Shown in pieces: positions 10,637 through 22,029 of a DNA stretch of 64,000 nt (positions within the stretch are counted from its first letter, which is position 1; each line of letters opens with the position of its first letter). The position numbers and the translations under genes are program-made. The stretch comes from Phoronis australis (lineage: Eukaryota; Phoronida; Phoronidae). Location of the stretch: the NCBI GenBank assembly GCA_002633005.1, contig NMRA01000800.1:61545-125544 (forward strand), written 5' to 3'. Under the pieces are notes generated by a model that saw only the letters and a list, made by a program, of their open reading frames with translations, had not been told where the DNA came from and ran no database searches.

Positions 10637-11690
10637 CAGCTATGGTTAGTATTCTGTCAAGGAATTGCAGAGGATTTCTGGAAGCTTTCAAGAGAAAGAT
10701 GTACTCAATTATGCATGTATTCAAAAATATTCAATTTACTGTCTCCAGGATACCCACTTCGAAGAGAGTGACCTAAATTTCGTAAGAAGCCAATGGGGAT
10801 TTGAGTGTTACATGAATTGTTGTAAAAGTAATTCAAAGGGATTCTGTACATTATTTAGTTATAAGTTTGAGTATGAAATCAAAAAAGAGAGCCGGGATCA
10901 CAATGGAAACTACCTAATTTTAGAGATGCTCGTCGAAAAAGAAACCCTAATCACTATTGTTAACGCTTAGGGCACCAGTACAGATAGCCCGAATTTGTAT
11001 GAGAATTTAAAAAGTATTACAGATGGACTAAATTCTGATTTTTGTATTTCTTTTGAAGATTGGGGCTTGGTCCAGGATTTTCCTGCAGATTGTTATAATT
11101 ACACGAACAAATAATAACAATACGACCATGGATAAAGTTTTGGAAATAATGGAAGAGCTTTCACTAGTTGATCCTTGGAGAATATAAAATCATTCGCAAA
11201 AAACTATACTTGGATGAGAAAACCGTAATTAAAATGGTCAGGCTTGATTTTTTTCTAAGTAGTAAAGAATTACAGTCTTGTATAGAGAAAGTGGACATTT
11301 TTTTCAGGCTACAGAATAATTGTTCTGGTTTTTTTAGACTTACGTTTCTCTAGCTTTACCAAGGGCGGTTCTTTAATAATACACTTTTTAAAGATGACGA
11401 ATATACTAAAGCAGCGAAAGAAGTTATTCATAAAAAGAAAGATACGTGCGCTCATTTTCCTTATAATGGGGACAACATATCAAAGATTTCTCCAGATATA
11501 TTTTCTATAAGTTATCAATTATTTCTTGAAATATTGTGACACAATATTAAAAGTACGACAATTCCGTATAGTGTCTACAAAAAGAAAATCAGGGTAAGGA
11601 GATCGGCGTATTTAGAAAATGAAATAAAACTTCCATACGAGACTATCAGCTGGTTTTGATGCAAATTTGAAAAAGCGTTTAAATGACTGA
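10637..11690 (+). pseudogene. L1-like LINE endonuclease region
   Basis: From 10640 the + strand codes, with frame changes, for an exonuclease-endonuclease-phosphatase domain of an L1/Tx1-like LINE: ILSRNCRG at the start, CLQDTH (metal-binding glutamate replaced by D), WGFECYMN, LIVNA-like strand ends, then DWGLVQDF and later DPWR and VRLDFFL. The EN nicks target DNA before reverse transcription. Stops and frameshifts occur about every 200-300 bases. Coding similarity breaks off at 11690 where a hAT-like repeat is inserted and resumes with RT sequence at about 13640. Confidence 0.75.
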
Positions 11691-11691
11691 C

Positions 11692-11995
11692 CAGGGGCGA
11701 ATCCATGATTTTGATTTAAGGGGGCCAGGGCACAGGAATAACCAGAATTTCAGCAGATGCGCGCGCCCAGCCTCAAATGTGGGGATGCAGGGGCCTCGAA
11801 TATCTGGGCTTGCGGACCTGTTGACTAAAAAAATGGTAAACGGTGTTTCTTCACGGCGTATGCATTGTTTATTCACCCCCTGGTTTAGCCCATGTGCTAG
11901 TCAGAGCTTCGCACCCGAACTCCCAAATGGTATCTGGTAGAATTTTAGGGGGCATGGCCCCCTTGGCCCCTTCCCCCTAAATCCGCCACTGCTGC
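11692..11995. mobile_element. hAT-like non-autonomous element (GGCGGATTTAGG ends)
   Basis: The left end AGGGGCGAATCCATGATT and right end CCCCCTAAATCCGCCACTG are imperfect inverted repeats of the CAGTGGCGGATYTAGG type seen at other sites in the window. About 300 bases, no coding capacity. It interrupts the L1-like element. Confidence 0.65.
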
Positions 11996-11999
11996 CAAC

Positions 12000-12480
12000 A
12001 AGAACTGGAGGATTTTCGAGATTGTTCTAAAACCTACTCAACCTCCTCGACCTCCATAGACCATGACCCTCTCGACCTACCACCCACAACCCCTTCGACC
12101 CACGACCCGTCGACCCACGAACCACTACCCCCTCTACCCAGTCTACAAAAGCTAGACTCGATATGAACGTACAGTAGAACAAGCGCTAACTTGTAGGACC
12201 AATGAAATGGGTCGTGAGCTCGGCTGACTCTTCCCTGGTGTTTTTGCAATTAAGAGAGTTGATTCGGAAAAATTGAAAGCTAAAAGCAGAAAAAGCAACT
12301 CGACCAAATCAAATCAAAGACCTACCAACGTTACAAATGTCTTTCCCGGCAGAGTGTAATCGTCGGGTCCGCTCTTCAGTGAATGGCATATTCAACCTTT
12401 TGTGCGGAGAATGCGAGAAACCAACAAAACTGTATTTTAATCAGTAAATACAGTTTGAAAAAAGAAACTGTTAACTAAAA
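12000..12480. repeat. Repeat family B, inverted relative to 34790-35150
   Basis: A stretch rich in CGACCCACGACC-type strings (about 12040-12140), followed by AATTAAGAGAGTTGATTCGG and a conserved block ending near 12365, is matched in inverted orientation at 34790-35150. No coding potential recognised. Confidence 0.6.
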
Positions 12481-12559
12481 AGTATTTCAACGTTTTACGA
12501 AGTAAAAATTACCTGAAACACTGTTGTTGTGTGCTGTTTCTCCAAGTGCTGTCATCAAC

Positions 12560-13570
12560 TAGAATGCATCTTCATCGATAATTTCGACTCCTAATCTAGA
12601 ATCATCTCGGATGCCGGGTCCCCGAAGTTGATCAGGCTTCGGTCATCACTTGGAGTGCCACTTGTTGTCTCGCTGTTGCCTCCCTTCTGCACTGATGGGT
12701 TGATGTAATTGTTCTCCAACAAATATGTCGTTAGCCTGTCTGCCAGCACAGCGAAAAAGACTTTCCCCTCCACATCCAATAACGAGATAGGACCGAAGTC
12801 ACCAATCATCACAGAGCCTTTGCCTTTCGGGATGTACACCCCTTCCGCCTTTGCTCATCTCTAAGGCAACTCCTTCGAGCGCCAAATCACTCTCAACAGC
12901 GGTGTAATAACCTTGGACACTTCTTATAAACTACATGCGGTAGCCCGGATGGGCCTGGAGGTGATCCAGACTTGGCGTGCATGACCACCTTCCTGACATC
13001 ACAGAACTTAAAATCGCCAACCTCTAAGGGTACACTCGGAAATTCCTCTTCATCCATCCAGTCAAAATCTCCCAAAGGTTCCTCGCACCGACTGTCACTG
13101 TGAACCTCCTCCAGATGTCTTTCCAGCTCGTCCTTTGAGCGTCTGAGCTGCCCACTTGTCTCTTTCCCTAAAAGCTCCTTCGTGAACTTGTATGGATTGG
13201 ACAGAAATCTCTTCCTCTTCCGGATCTTCTCTGACTTCCTCTTTCTAAGCTGCTCTGTCTTGCACAAAAATAAAGATTTACACCTCAGGTCCTGTCTTAA
13301 ATGGGCCAATCATCTCCTTTCATGACCCTCAGCTCTCCTCCACTGCCTCTTGAGGTTTTCTCAACTCCACCCAGATCTCCTTGATCTCCGTCTGTCTTCT
13401 GCTAGGCTCTTGTGCGGTTGGATTCTTTCTCTTCGCCGCCACGCCAAATCGATCTTTGCAAACTGTGTAGACCAGCTCAGTCATGGTGATCAGTTTCTTC
13501 TGTGCAGTACCCTTTAAATTCGCCTCTAGAATGCCATCAAGATCCTCATCCAGAAGACTCCATGGCCCGG
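12560..13570 (-). pseudogene. LINE fragment: EN-RT linker and start of RT
   Basis: The - strand from about 13560 reads TMTELVYTVCKDRFGV, EIKEIWVELR, then a basic block (KIRKRKRFLSNPYKFTKELL), ETSGQLRRSKDE, HLEEVHSD and VVMHAKSGSPPGPSGLP, and after a small gap at about 12840 the RT start VMIGDFGPISLLDVEGK, FFAVLADRL and NNYINPSVQKGG, where it ends. This is the usual order before and into a LINE reverse transcriptase. The catalytic YADD region is missing. Two frames and several stops show decay. It lies within the interruption of the L1-like element. Confidence 0.75.
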
Positions 13571-13639
13571 TCTCTAATCTTTATACTCGAAACGAACTCT
13601 AAACTATTTTTGGCAATTTCTCTGCCCCTTTTGTGCAAA

Positions 13640-14440
13640 CTTAAGATAATTGGTTATCAGACTCTGCTCGAATACATTATAGTTGATGCATAGGAGTTTC
13701 TAGTTTAAGTTTGCCCTTGAAGACCCTTATATTCGTGCTAGAAACTCAGTATCCCATACCAATGTGATAGGATTTACAGTGAGACATTTAGAAGGGGAAA
13801 TTACTCATGCTTTAAATAAAATGAAAAATGGCGAAAGCCCAGGAAGTGACGAATTTACTGTTGAGTTTTACATTTTTGGAATGGCATTTCAAACTTTCTT
13901 TTCATCGTAGCTTTAACTGCGAACAATTGTCTCCAAACCACCTTTACGGAGTTATAAATTTGCTGCCTAAGGGTGATGAACCACGAGTATTCTTAAAAAA
14001 TGGATACCTATTACTTTATTAAACATAAATTACAAACTGTTGTCAGCTTCTATAGCTGAAAGGATAAAATCTTGAATTTTTTATTCATGAGAACCAAAAA
14101 TGTTTTTAACAGGAAGACATATGGGGGAAAAACTAGGGCTATTTATGATATAATGCAATATGCAGAAGAAAATAATGTTCCTGGTCTTCTTATGATGGTC
14201 GATTTTGAGAAAGCTTTAGAGTCTTTGCCCTGGAAATGTCTGCACAATACAATAACGTTTTTTAATTTTGGCTAACATATACAAAAGTGGATACGTGTTC
14301 TCCATCGAATGTCCTTAAAGATTTTTAAGACGTATAGGGGTTGCAAAAAGGAGACCCTGTGTCTCCGTTTTTATTTTTACTGTGAGTAGAAATACTAGGT
14401 TCGATGACTATACTTTTAAAGTAGTGATATAAACAATTTC
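13640..14440 (+). pseudogene. L1-like LINE reverse transcriptase core
   Basis: Continuation of the L1-like element from 11690. The + strand reads LNKMKNGESPGSDEFTVEF, LYGVINLLPKGDEP, YGGKTRAIYDIM, LLMMVDFEKALESLPW and LQKGDPVSPF, i.e. RT motifs for palm and fingers up to the GDP-x-SP block. The YADD block is not found before coding similarity stops at about 14400; the element's C-terminal part resumes at 19845. Several stops and frameshifts. Confidence 0.75.
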
Positions 14441-14514
14441 ACAATAAATAGCAATGATGGCGGTACAACACGCGATTGTTGCTCGTTCAAGAACTCTGTT
14501 TTCACGTTCGATGA

Positions 14515-14600
14515 CGTCGGCTGCTCAGTGGTGCAGTGGAAAAGTCGATGACTCGAAACTCTTGCAGAGCGGGTTCCAAACCGCCACGGTTTCCCGCCAA
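14515..14600 (+). repeat. tRNA-like (SINE head) sequence
   Basis: A box-A match TGGTGCAGTGG (14529-14539) and an imperfect box-B match GGTTCCAAACC (14572-14582) are 32 bases apart. No cloverleaf was confirmed, so this is more likely a tRNA-derived SINE fragment than a tRNA gene. Confidence 0.4.
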
Positions 14601-14896
14601 AATGTTTTTCAACGCACGTTGAGTAACTAAATGGGCTATTTCACGGTTGTATTGGCTATTTTAGGCTGAAAATGTGGTATAACGATGTAGATTATGGCGC
14701 TTTTTGTAAAAGGTTTTCATTTAGATCTGTGGTAAAGTTTTAAAAGAGAATGCCACCCGATTTAACTAGTCTTTTTTACCGTTTTAATCGGTCTCCACAT
14801 CGGTCGACCTCACCTTGCCGAGAGGTTTCGCGTTAACATTCGAGCAAGGTGAGAAACGACGCCGCGACGTCAGTGGTTCGTCTGCAGAGTGAATGC

Positions 14897-15130
14897 TGCT
14901 ATATTGCGGTTCATCGTTCCCGCTTGTCCGAACTATGAAGCTGCAAAGAAAGCGGGTATATCGTTTTTTCGACTTCCTCGAGAGCCCGAAATGTTTCGGA
15001 AGTGCGCTGTAGTGAAGAATGAAAGGTACGCTGTTAATAGCAAGTAAGAGGCCGTGGAACATTCCCGTGTCTGTGGCCGGCATTTCGTCGACAATGATTT
15101 CTCAGACGAATTCCGGCTTACCAAAGAACT
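14897..15130 (+). pseudogene. THAP domain exon, decayed
   Basis: The + strand reads FIVPACPNYEAAKKAGISFF, RLPREPEMFRKCAVVKNER, and after a stop codon (at about 15041) EAVEHSRVCGRHFVDNDFS. The VCGRHF end is the C-x2-H signature of a THAP zinc finger, and ISFFRLP its central motif. The first cysteine appears lost by an indel. It is the N-terminal part of the family 2 transposase. A sister copy is found inverted at 50840-51030 with comparable damage. Confidence 0.65.
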
Positions 15131-15714
15131 ATCCATACGTTCCGTTGCATGTGCATGTTCACGGCGCCTCTGTAGTATTTCGTGATCAGTGTATTCCGGT
15201 TCGAACTGATAGCCTGTGGAACCTAACGATCCGACACGGGAAGTCTTCGTCGGATGAGCTCTTGACTAAGTCGGGACTGGCGCCGGGCGAGATGCCATGT
15301 AGACGTTTATTATTCTGCGTTCTGTTTCAAAATAAATTATTCTCATCCTAACCAATCCTTGTATGAAACTGAAACAATTTCTGTCTCATCAGATACAATT
15401 TGTAATGCCTTTGCAGTATTCGTGATTGCAAATGTTGTGAAGCCAGCAATGAATAAACCACTGCGTTACCGGTTTTCGATGCCGGCAACAAAGGTAATTG
15501 ACCTGGCACTGAGACCGTGTGAGCGCATGCTAATTCAGTGTATGCTGACAGAAAGCTGTTGTGAAACAACTACTCGATTTTTATGCTATGGTCACATGTT
15601 AGGGGAATCTTTACTTAGAAACGCAAATACATTATTCAAATCATTGTTACTGTACAACCTTTATAATAATAAACGTTATTTAAAGAGGATAAAAATACAA
15701 TAAATGTGAAACAT

Positions 15715-18700
15715 GCTTTAGCCAAAGGCTAATATCCAGCATGGTCCTCTGCAGCAAGAAATTAAATTAATCAAATTAAGTTAGATAAACAGATTAAACA
15801 GATTAAAGATACATTAAGATACATTAAATAAAATAAAATAGTACTTACGAATTGGATAAACAAATTGACTTAAAGATAAATAAATAAATTAAAATTTTTG
15901 GTAAATATATTGAAAGACAAGAAGGAGGGACATCTATGACGACCACACGTGACTGATGAGGTGGTGTCTGAAATTATCATAACAATCAGTATCCTTAAGA
16001 TTATTTAGGCAAATTGTTCCACTGTTTGATGGTCTGAATAAAGAAGGACTTAGAATAAAACTATGTTCTGTGTCTGGGCAAAACCAAATTGTTTGAGGCA
16101 GAAAATCTTGTCCTGATCCGGTGGCTATTTCGAACAAGTACGAGATTATGAGATAGATAAGTAGGTACATTACCGTGAAAGCACCTATGCATCATACACA
16201 GACGCCTTTATATGAAATATTTGTCAATAGGGAGCCACCCGAGTCTGTTAAACATATGAGTTGACGGAGTGTCAAAAGGCACACCTAGAACAAGCCTGGG
16301 CGCCTGCTTTTGAGCCTTCAATAAAGAGGAAATAATTTTGGATTGCATCCTGACCACACTGAACTACAATAAATAAACAGAGGGGATACACAAGCGCTGA
16401 AATATTGCAGACGCCCTTCTGTGGGAAGAAATGGTGATATACGCCGGAGAAGACCAAGGCGCTGCCTAATTTTGAACACAGTCCCATTTATATGGCTAGA
16501 CCAGCTGAGGGTCTTGTCTACAGTAACACCTAATAATTTTTCAATGTCAACATATTTGAGGCGTACATTGGAAATAGCAAGGTTAAGCTCCAGATTACTT
16601 CTCCTATGCCTTTGCTCTGTGGAAATACTCGTACATTTTGTTTTTTCAGCATTAATTACCCTTTTATTATCAGTACACCTGGTAGCAACCTTATCCAGAT
16701 CAGACTGGAGTCTGTCCTTTACAGCGATCAGCGAGTTTGCCACAACAGACAAAGTAGTATCATCTGCATACATGTCAACCGTGTTTTCGCAGACTAAAGG
16801 GAGATCATTTATAAAAAGTAAAAACAGCAGAGGTCCCAGGATGGATCCCTGGGGCACACCGTGTGTGATACCTCGGGACTCAGACAGATGTCCGCCAAGG
16901 GATACAACCTGGCACCTCTCTGAGAGATATGATTTAAACCAGTCTAGGGAGACCTTGCCCACCTTGTAAACTGACAATTTGCTCAGAAGTATATTGTGAT
17001 CAACGAGATCAAAGGCTTTTTTAAAATCCAAAAATACTACACCAACGTTGTGACCACTATCTACACCCTGAGCCCAGCCGTTAGCAATATTAATGAGGGA
17101 AGTTTCACAGGAGTGGTCACTTCTGAAACTGGACTGAGATGCAACTACTAAATCATGCTCAGTCAAAAATGAATAAAAGGTATTGCGAACATGCTTTTCC
17201 AACAATTTAGACAAGACCGGTAAAATTGGAATTGGTCTGTAATTGTTTACATTGTCAATAGCACCGCTTTTGTGTAAAGGGGATACTTTTGCAAGTTTCC
17301 ACAAACTAGGAAACTTGGAAGTTTTAATGCTATGGTTTAAAAGATAGGTGATGGAAGGTGTCAGCTCCTCATGAGCAAGTTTCAAAACTGACACCATCCA
17401 TTCCAGTGGCTTTATTAAGATTAAGACCATTTAAGAACTTATTTACAAATTCCATATTTACCAGAGGAATAGCATAACCAATGTCACTTTCAACACTGGA
17501 ACTAACAAAGTCAATCAAATCTTTATGAGTGGCGTGTGTATCTTTAAGATCACGAGTAAGTTTGCTAGCTATGTCAGTAAAAAAATTGTTAAAATTATTG
17601 GCAATCTGAAATTTATCATGAACACACTTCTCATCAATCTTTAACATGGCAGGTGATGAAGATTTTTCTTTAGGAGCAACTTGTCTGATGACTTTCCATA
17701 ACACTTTGGAATTTTTGAGATTACTACTGATCAGTGAAGAGTAACAGTCACTCTTAGCCTTTTTAATCGTTGTTACGACACGATTTTGCTCTGATTTGTA
17801 GCTCTCATAATTCCCGCACTTACGTAAACTGTCCCTGAGCTTTATAGCTTCAAAAATGTCATCACTGAACTATTCAGGCTGACGTAATCTCTTCACACGT
17901 CTAGTTTTCCATGGAGCATGTTCGTCTAAAATACTGTTAAATAACTTGTACTATACATCAAGAGCATCATCAATGTCATCATAGGCTTCGATGACTGACC
18001 AGGGAGCAAGAGCGAGATCCGATTTGAAGGCCTGGTCATCAAAGTTTTTAAACGATTTATGGTGAAATTTGGTATCAAAATGCCTTTTCCTGGCTATGCA
18101 TACAGGGTAGTGATCAATTAACCCATTTTTACCACTTTTACTGATCTCACAAACTCCGGAGCAGAAACATAAACATGATCAATCAGTGAGGCAGAGTCTG
18201 ACACACGTGTAGGCTCCGTTACCACCTGATGGAGATTCAAACCTTGAATCACATCTTTGAGGAGTTTTGAAATTTCAACGTTCCAATCAACATTAAGATC
18301 ACCAGCGATAACCACCCCATAGCCACACCTGATAACCACAGACTCAAAGCTTTCAAGCCAATTTGTCTGAACAGGGGGTCTGTAGAAATTGAGTCTGAGA
18401 ACAATTAAAGGACTGACATCCTTAAAATTCGGTTGAACACGCAGAAGTTCCAAATCGTTTAACTCTAAGTCGTGTCTTCTAATGTAGGCAAGGCTGCTTC
18501 TGACATACGTGCATTGCCACCATAACGAGTACCGTTTTGTCTGTCTAGGCGTTCCACATTGTAACCACAGATTCCAATTTCTTCGTTTGCAATGTCGCAA
18601 GATAGCCAAGTCTCTTGGAGACGGATAACATCCAGGGACCAGTTGTTTATATTAACAGCAACTTCCGGTAATTGATCATAAAGACTTCTAACATTCCACG

Positions 18701-18880
18701 AGCATAGTTTCAGACCACTGGGTAGTGGAAGATTCAGGTTTGGGCCAGACGTGATGTACACGCTGGTCACGACTAATACAAGAAAAGGCAGTGTATCTTC
18801 AAAAGCCATTAAAGTCATAAAACGGTCCCACAAGCACAGGCAGACGCCATATTGGATAAAAACGAGTGGGTGTTGACCGC
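15715..18880 (-). pseudogene. CR1/Jockey-type LINE with EN and RT
   Basis: The largest open frame in the window (17430-16318) is an RT core: KVSPLHKSG, NNYRPIPILPVLSKLLEK, VGVVFLDFKKAFDLVDH, GVPQGSILGPLLFLLFINDL and the catalytic MYADDTTL. Upstream, 17704-17369 is the pre-RT linker. Frames at 18833-18118 are the endonuclease (LKLCSWNVRSL, VIRLQETWL, VVIAGDLNVDW, SLIDHVYVS). Downstream, 16270-15930 holds degraded C-terminal sequence and 15900-15715 an A/T-rich 3' tail. Frameshifts separate EN, linker and RT and stops occur in the tail, but it is the youngest-looking LINE here. It lies inside the THAP family 2 element. Confidence 0.88.
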
Positions 18881-19029
18881 AACTTAAACTGGACTAACAA
18901 GCCAGAAATAATCAAAATGAGATCCATATGAACAGATGAGATACCTTCTGAAGTCGTGAGAATTATTGTATCGTCTCAAATGTGCTGTATAGGTCCCTTG
19001 AAAACTTCATAAATTATTAAAAATCAGCA

Positions 19030-19580
19030 GCTCCGATCCAGTCGAACTTGTCTGTGCGCCACCTGTTGTCCTTGACGGTCTGTGAAAGGGGAACCCGACT
19101 TCGCGGCTCCCGACAAGTAAGTAGATTTACAGTTTCGTGGCTAATTCACATAAATAATTACGTGCACATTATTTCTTTGGCCCACTATTATAGTCTTTTT
19201 GTGACTGGAGGTTTAGTTTCCAAATCAAGCTGGTTTATTTTCGTGCCAGTCCCGGCGGCCGCGACGGGCCTGATCGGGTTCGGAGCCTCTGGCCAGGATA
19301 ACGAGTCAGTCCGGCCGCGACGGGCCTGATCAGGTTCCGAGCCACAGGCCGGGATAACAAGATTTTTTTGTGTTTAGAACTCAAAAATCACAAGTATAAA
19401 CAACACTGATCTAGGTTCTTCTGTCTGTATTTCACGGAAGAATACTTCGAATTTATCCCCGAACAGACCCCAAACTCCTGCTACGGACCTTGGTAGATTG
19501 GCCTGCCGAACTTTGTAGGCTACGGTGTTTTCAAATACCAATAAATCTGTAACAACGAAATAAAGCAACACATCTTTATA
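19030..19580. repeat. Repeat family C (GC-rich), inverted at 43190-43640
   Basis: Includes AAAGGGGAACCCGACTTCGC (about 19085), two direct copies of a ~60-base unit starting CGGCCGCGACGGGCCTGAT (about 19256 and 19313) and a block ending in TTTGTAGGCTACGGTGTTTT (about 19510). The same blocks occur inverted at the centre of the large palindrome. No coding domain was recognised. Confidence 0.65.
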
Positions 19581-19844
19581 AGAACTCGGTGTATTTTTAA
19601 GAGTTTTATATCGAAGGTTGATGATCTATTGGTGATGAATTCAAGCGATAAGCTGACACCAGTTACCCGTGTTGTGATCTGCTGAATAGACTGCGTGTGA
19701 AACCAAAGACGTAATTGGATAATTTCAACACCTCCTTCTGCCGTCAGGTGTCAGGTAACGCAACCGAATGTGCCGTTATCGAGTAGAACTACTCGAGCTA
19801 AATTGATACGAAATAGGTTGTTTTTGGGGTGGCATTCTCCTTAA

Positions 19845-20620
19845 AGGGCTTAACAAAAACAATACTGTCTTCCTGGCTCAATGACAAAAATTCGAATATT
19901 AGAGTTGCGCTACCCCTACTACATACAAGTAATCCGGAAGTACTAAATCTGTTAAAAAAGCAAGCCTGTAGATTAATGAGTGATATATGTTATTAATTCG
20001 TTATATGATGATAAAACCGATCTCACGGAATAAATGGATTGATGAGGTGAGTAATAAATTAAATATAAGTTCAGAAACAGTGGACTTAATTTTTTTTTTC
20101 TATATGTTAAATTGAGATAGTTCCAGTATCGAACAGATCACAGAATATTAGGTACAAATTCGTATCTTTATAAAATAGGAGTCTCGGAGTTTTCTGGTTT
20201 TACATTTTGTAATCGAGCCTGGAAAATTTGATGCAATTATTTGTGCATTGTAGCTAACCCAGAACCTTCTGAGAAGATGTTTTTCAATTTAACTTCAGAG
20301 ATAGCGATGAAACAATAATGAATGCTACATGCAATGTTCTTTATATAATTTAGAGATATTCACGTACATACTTAATTTCACCGTCAAAGATTTGGGGGGC
20401 GCTTTACCAGCCATAAATGCTTTTATGAATATTTTAAAACAGTATTATCTCACAGAAAAATAATTCAAAGAAACAGGGAGTTTGATATATTTAAAAATAG
20501 GCTAAAATTTGTTCACTTTATTGAATATAAAGCGACCATTGAGTGAGTGCCTGCGTGTATGTGTCCATTGTGATCACATTTTAGTGTTTCTAATTGATAA
20601 TAAATGTATAAAAATCTACT
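19845..20620 (+). pseudogene. L1-like LINE, C-terminal part
   Basis: Immediately after the right end of the THAP family 2 element the + strand resumes L1-like C-terminal coding: VALPLLHTSN, KKQACRLMSDIYVINSLYDD, KWIDEVSNKLNIS, then RTDHRILGTNSYLYKIGVSE and FSGFTFCNRA, the usual end of L1/Tx1 ORF2 with its zinc knuckle. It is full of stops and frame changes. The tail to about 20620 is AT-rich 3' sequence. Confidence 0.7.
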
Positions 20621-20842
20621 CAAGGAGACCCCAGTAGTGTCTCAGCAGATGAGAAACAAATAAAGGATTCTCATGATGTTGTGTTCGCAGCCTTTGATAG
20701 TACTTAGGTTATTTCGGGCCGGGTCATTGCCTGATGTGCAGATTTCTGAACAACAAACAATTGATATGTTACCCGATTCTGGTTGCGTCTGAATCATTGT
20801 TATGGTTAAACTTCTTTATAGGTCCCAGACTACTGCTAACAG

Positions 20843-20985
20843 TGGCGGATTTAAGGGGGGGGGGCATGCCCCTCTCTAATTTTTTCCAGATTCCATTTGG
20901 CAGTGCGGGGGTGCTAATTTCTGAAGGGCAAAATCCTGGCTAATACTCTGCCCTGACCCCCTAACTCAATCCGCTCCCACCTGGG
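20843..20985. mobile_element. hAT-like short element
   Basis: AGTGGCGGATTTAAGGGGGG at the left and CCCCTAACTCAATCCGCTCC at the right are inverted relatives of the ends of the elements at 11692 and 45484. About 140 bases, no coding capacity. Confidence 0.6.
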
Positions 20986-21520
20986 TGAAGGTCGCTAAAG
21001 TTACTGGATTTACCACGTATATCTTATCAAAAAGAAGGTGATATTGTGGTTAGATCACCTTATTCTGTTGGCACCGTTGGAGCTGTGTGTGTTCACATTC
21101 CAATGAGCGACCAGTTACTTGGTAATGTAGATGGAGCAAGGGCCTAGGTAATGCTAAATCTTATATGGGTCGACGGTGTCCGTTGGAATTACGACTAGGT
21201 GTCAGGCCATGTATTGACGAGTGTTTTAGTGGTTATAAGTGTAATTTTTTTAATTTCATGTTTTATGTACCATGACCCACTGCAGAGCTCCGCATGTGTT
21301 TGGTACCAGTGATACTAGCCCTACATACGTGATTAGTAAAGTGGCCGATCTGAAATATAAACATAAGCCCGACACATAGATATGCACGGGTACGAAGTAT
21401 TAGCTTGCTGAGTCATTAATCAACTCGTGATGGAGAGCGAACGTATTCTGGCACATAACTGCTGGCAAATACAATTCGTAAGGTTTTTATTGCAAAACTA
21501 TATTTGTTTTTACCCAACAG

Positions 21521-21637
21521 AACGATTGGCAAGAGAATGTGCGGCAGAAGGCGGAATACTCTGCGGTTCTTGTGTACCCCGGATAAATATCTGCGATGGT
21601 GTGAACGACTGCCCCAACCGCATAGACGAGCTATCTT
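21521..21637 (+). CDS. Exon: LDL-receptor class A domain 2
   Basis: The exon codes for 39 residues, an LDLa module with six cysteines (ECAAEGG, LCGSCVPR, ICDGVNDCPN and the end RIDELSC). CDGVNDC followed by an acidic DE is the standard calcium-binding LDLa signature, better preserved here than in the first LDLa exon. The acceptor is TTTTTACCCAACAG, the donor GTAAGT at 21638, both phase 1. The spacing from the first LDLa exon is explained largely by the nested transposons at 10.6-20.6 kb. Confidence 0.88.
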
Positions 21638-21756
21638 GTAAGTGATTTAAATGCAAGAAGCACAGCGATATAAACATTTATGTATAGTAGAGCTCATCGG
21701 GAAGGTATGGTGGTTGTAAGGCAACGGCATGGGAACTTTTTTCTATGTTTATATGG

Positions 21757-22014
21757 ACTTATTAACTCTATCGATAGACTTACTATCTCAATCGGTAGAC
21801 TTAGTAACTCTATCGATAGACTTACTAACTCTATCGATATACTTACTAACTCTATCGTTAGACTTACTAACTTTATCGATAGACTTAATAACTCTATCGA
21901 TAGATTTACTAACTCTATCGATAGATTTACTAAGCCTATCGATAGATTTACTAACTCTATCGATAGACATAATACAGTGTATTTCTATCGATAGATTTAG
22001 CAACTCTATTGATA
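21757..22014. repeat. 21-bp satellite array, orientation 1
   Basis: About 12 copies of a 21-base unit containing the palindrome TCTATCGATAGA. The unit is a multiple of three, so several frames on both strands stay open and give fake seven-residue repeat peptides (such as TNSIDRL). A ~60-base left flank with GTGGTTGTAAGGCAACGG-like sequence is shared with the other array. It lies just after the second LDLa exon. Confidence 0.93.
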
Positions 22015-22029
22015 TTCCTGTTTAGGAAT

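Larger units (their letters stand above)
14745..19842 (+). mobile_element. THAP transposon family 2 with internal LINE insertion
   Basis: The left end GAGAATGCCACCC (from about 14747) has its inverted counterpart GGGTGGCATTCTCC at about 19822-19836. L1-like coding stops just before and resumes just after, which supports an insertion. Inside: a decayed THAP exon (about 14900-15130), unrecognised sequence to about 15700, a - strand LINE (15715-18880), and a GC-rich repeat (19030-19580). Related pieces on the - strand lie at 39020-39260 (right-end type) and 50790-51205 (left-end type). Confidence 0.55.

Noticed and set aside
14515-14600. A tRNA gene
   Set aside because: Box B deviates at two positions and no acceptor stem or anticodon arm is evident; kept only as SINE-like.
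21680-22025. Long open frames over the 21-bp repeat, on both strands
   Set aside because: They arise because the 21-base unit has no stop in several frames; no start context, splice sites or domain.
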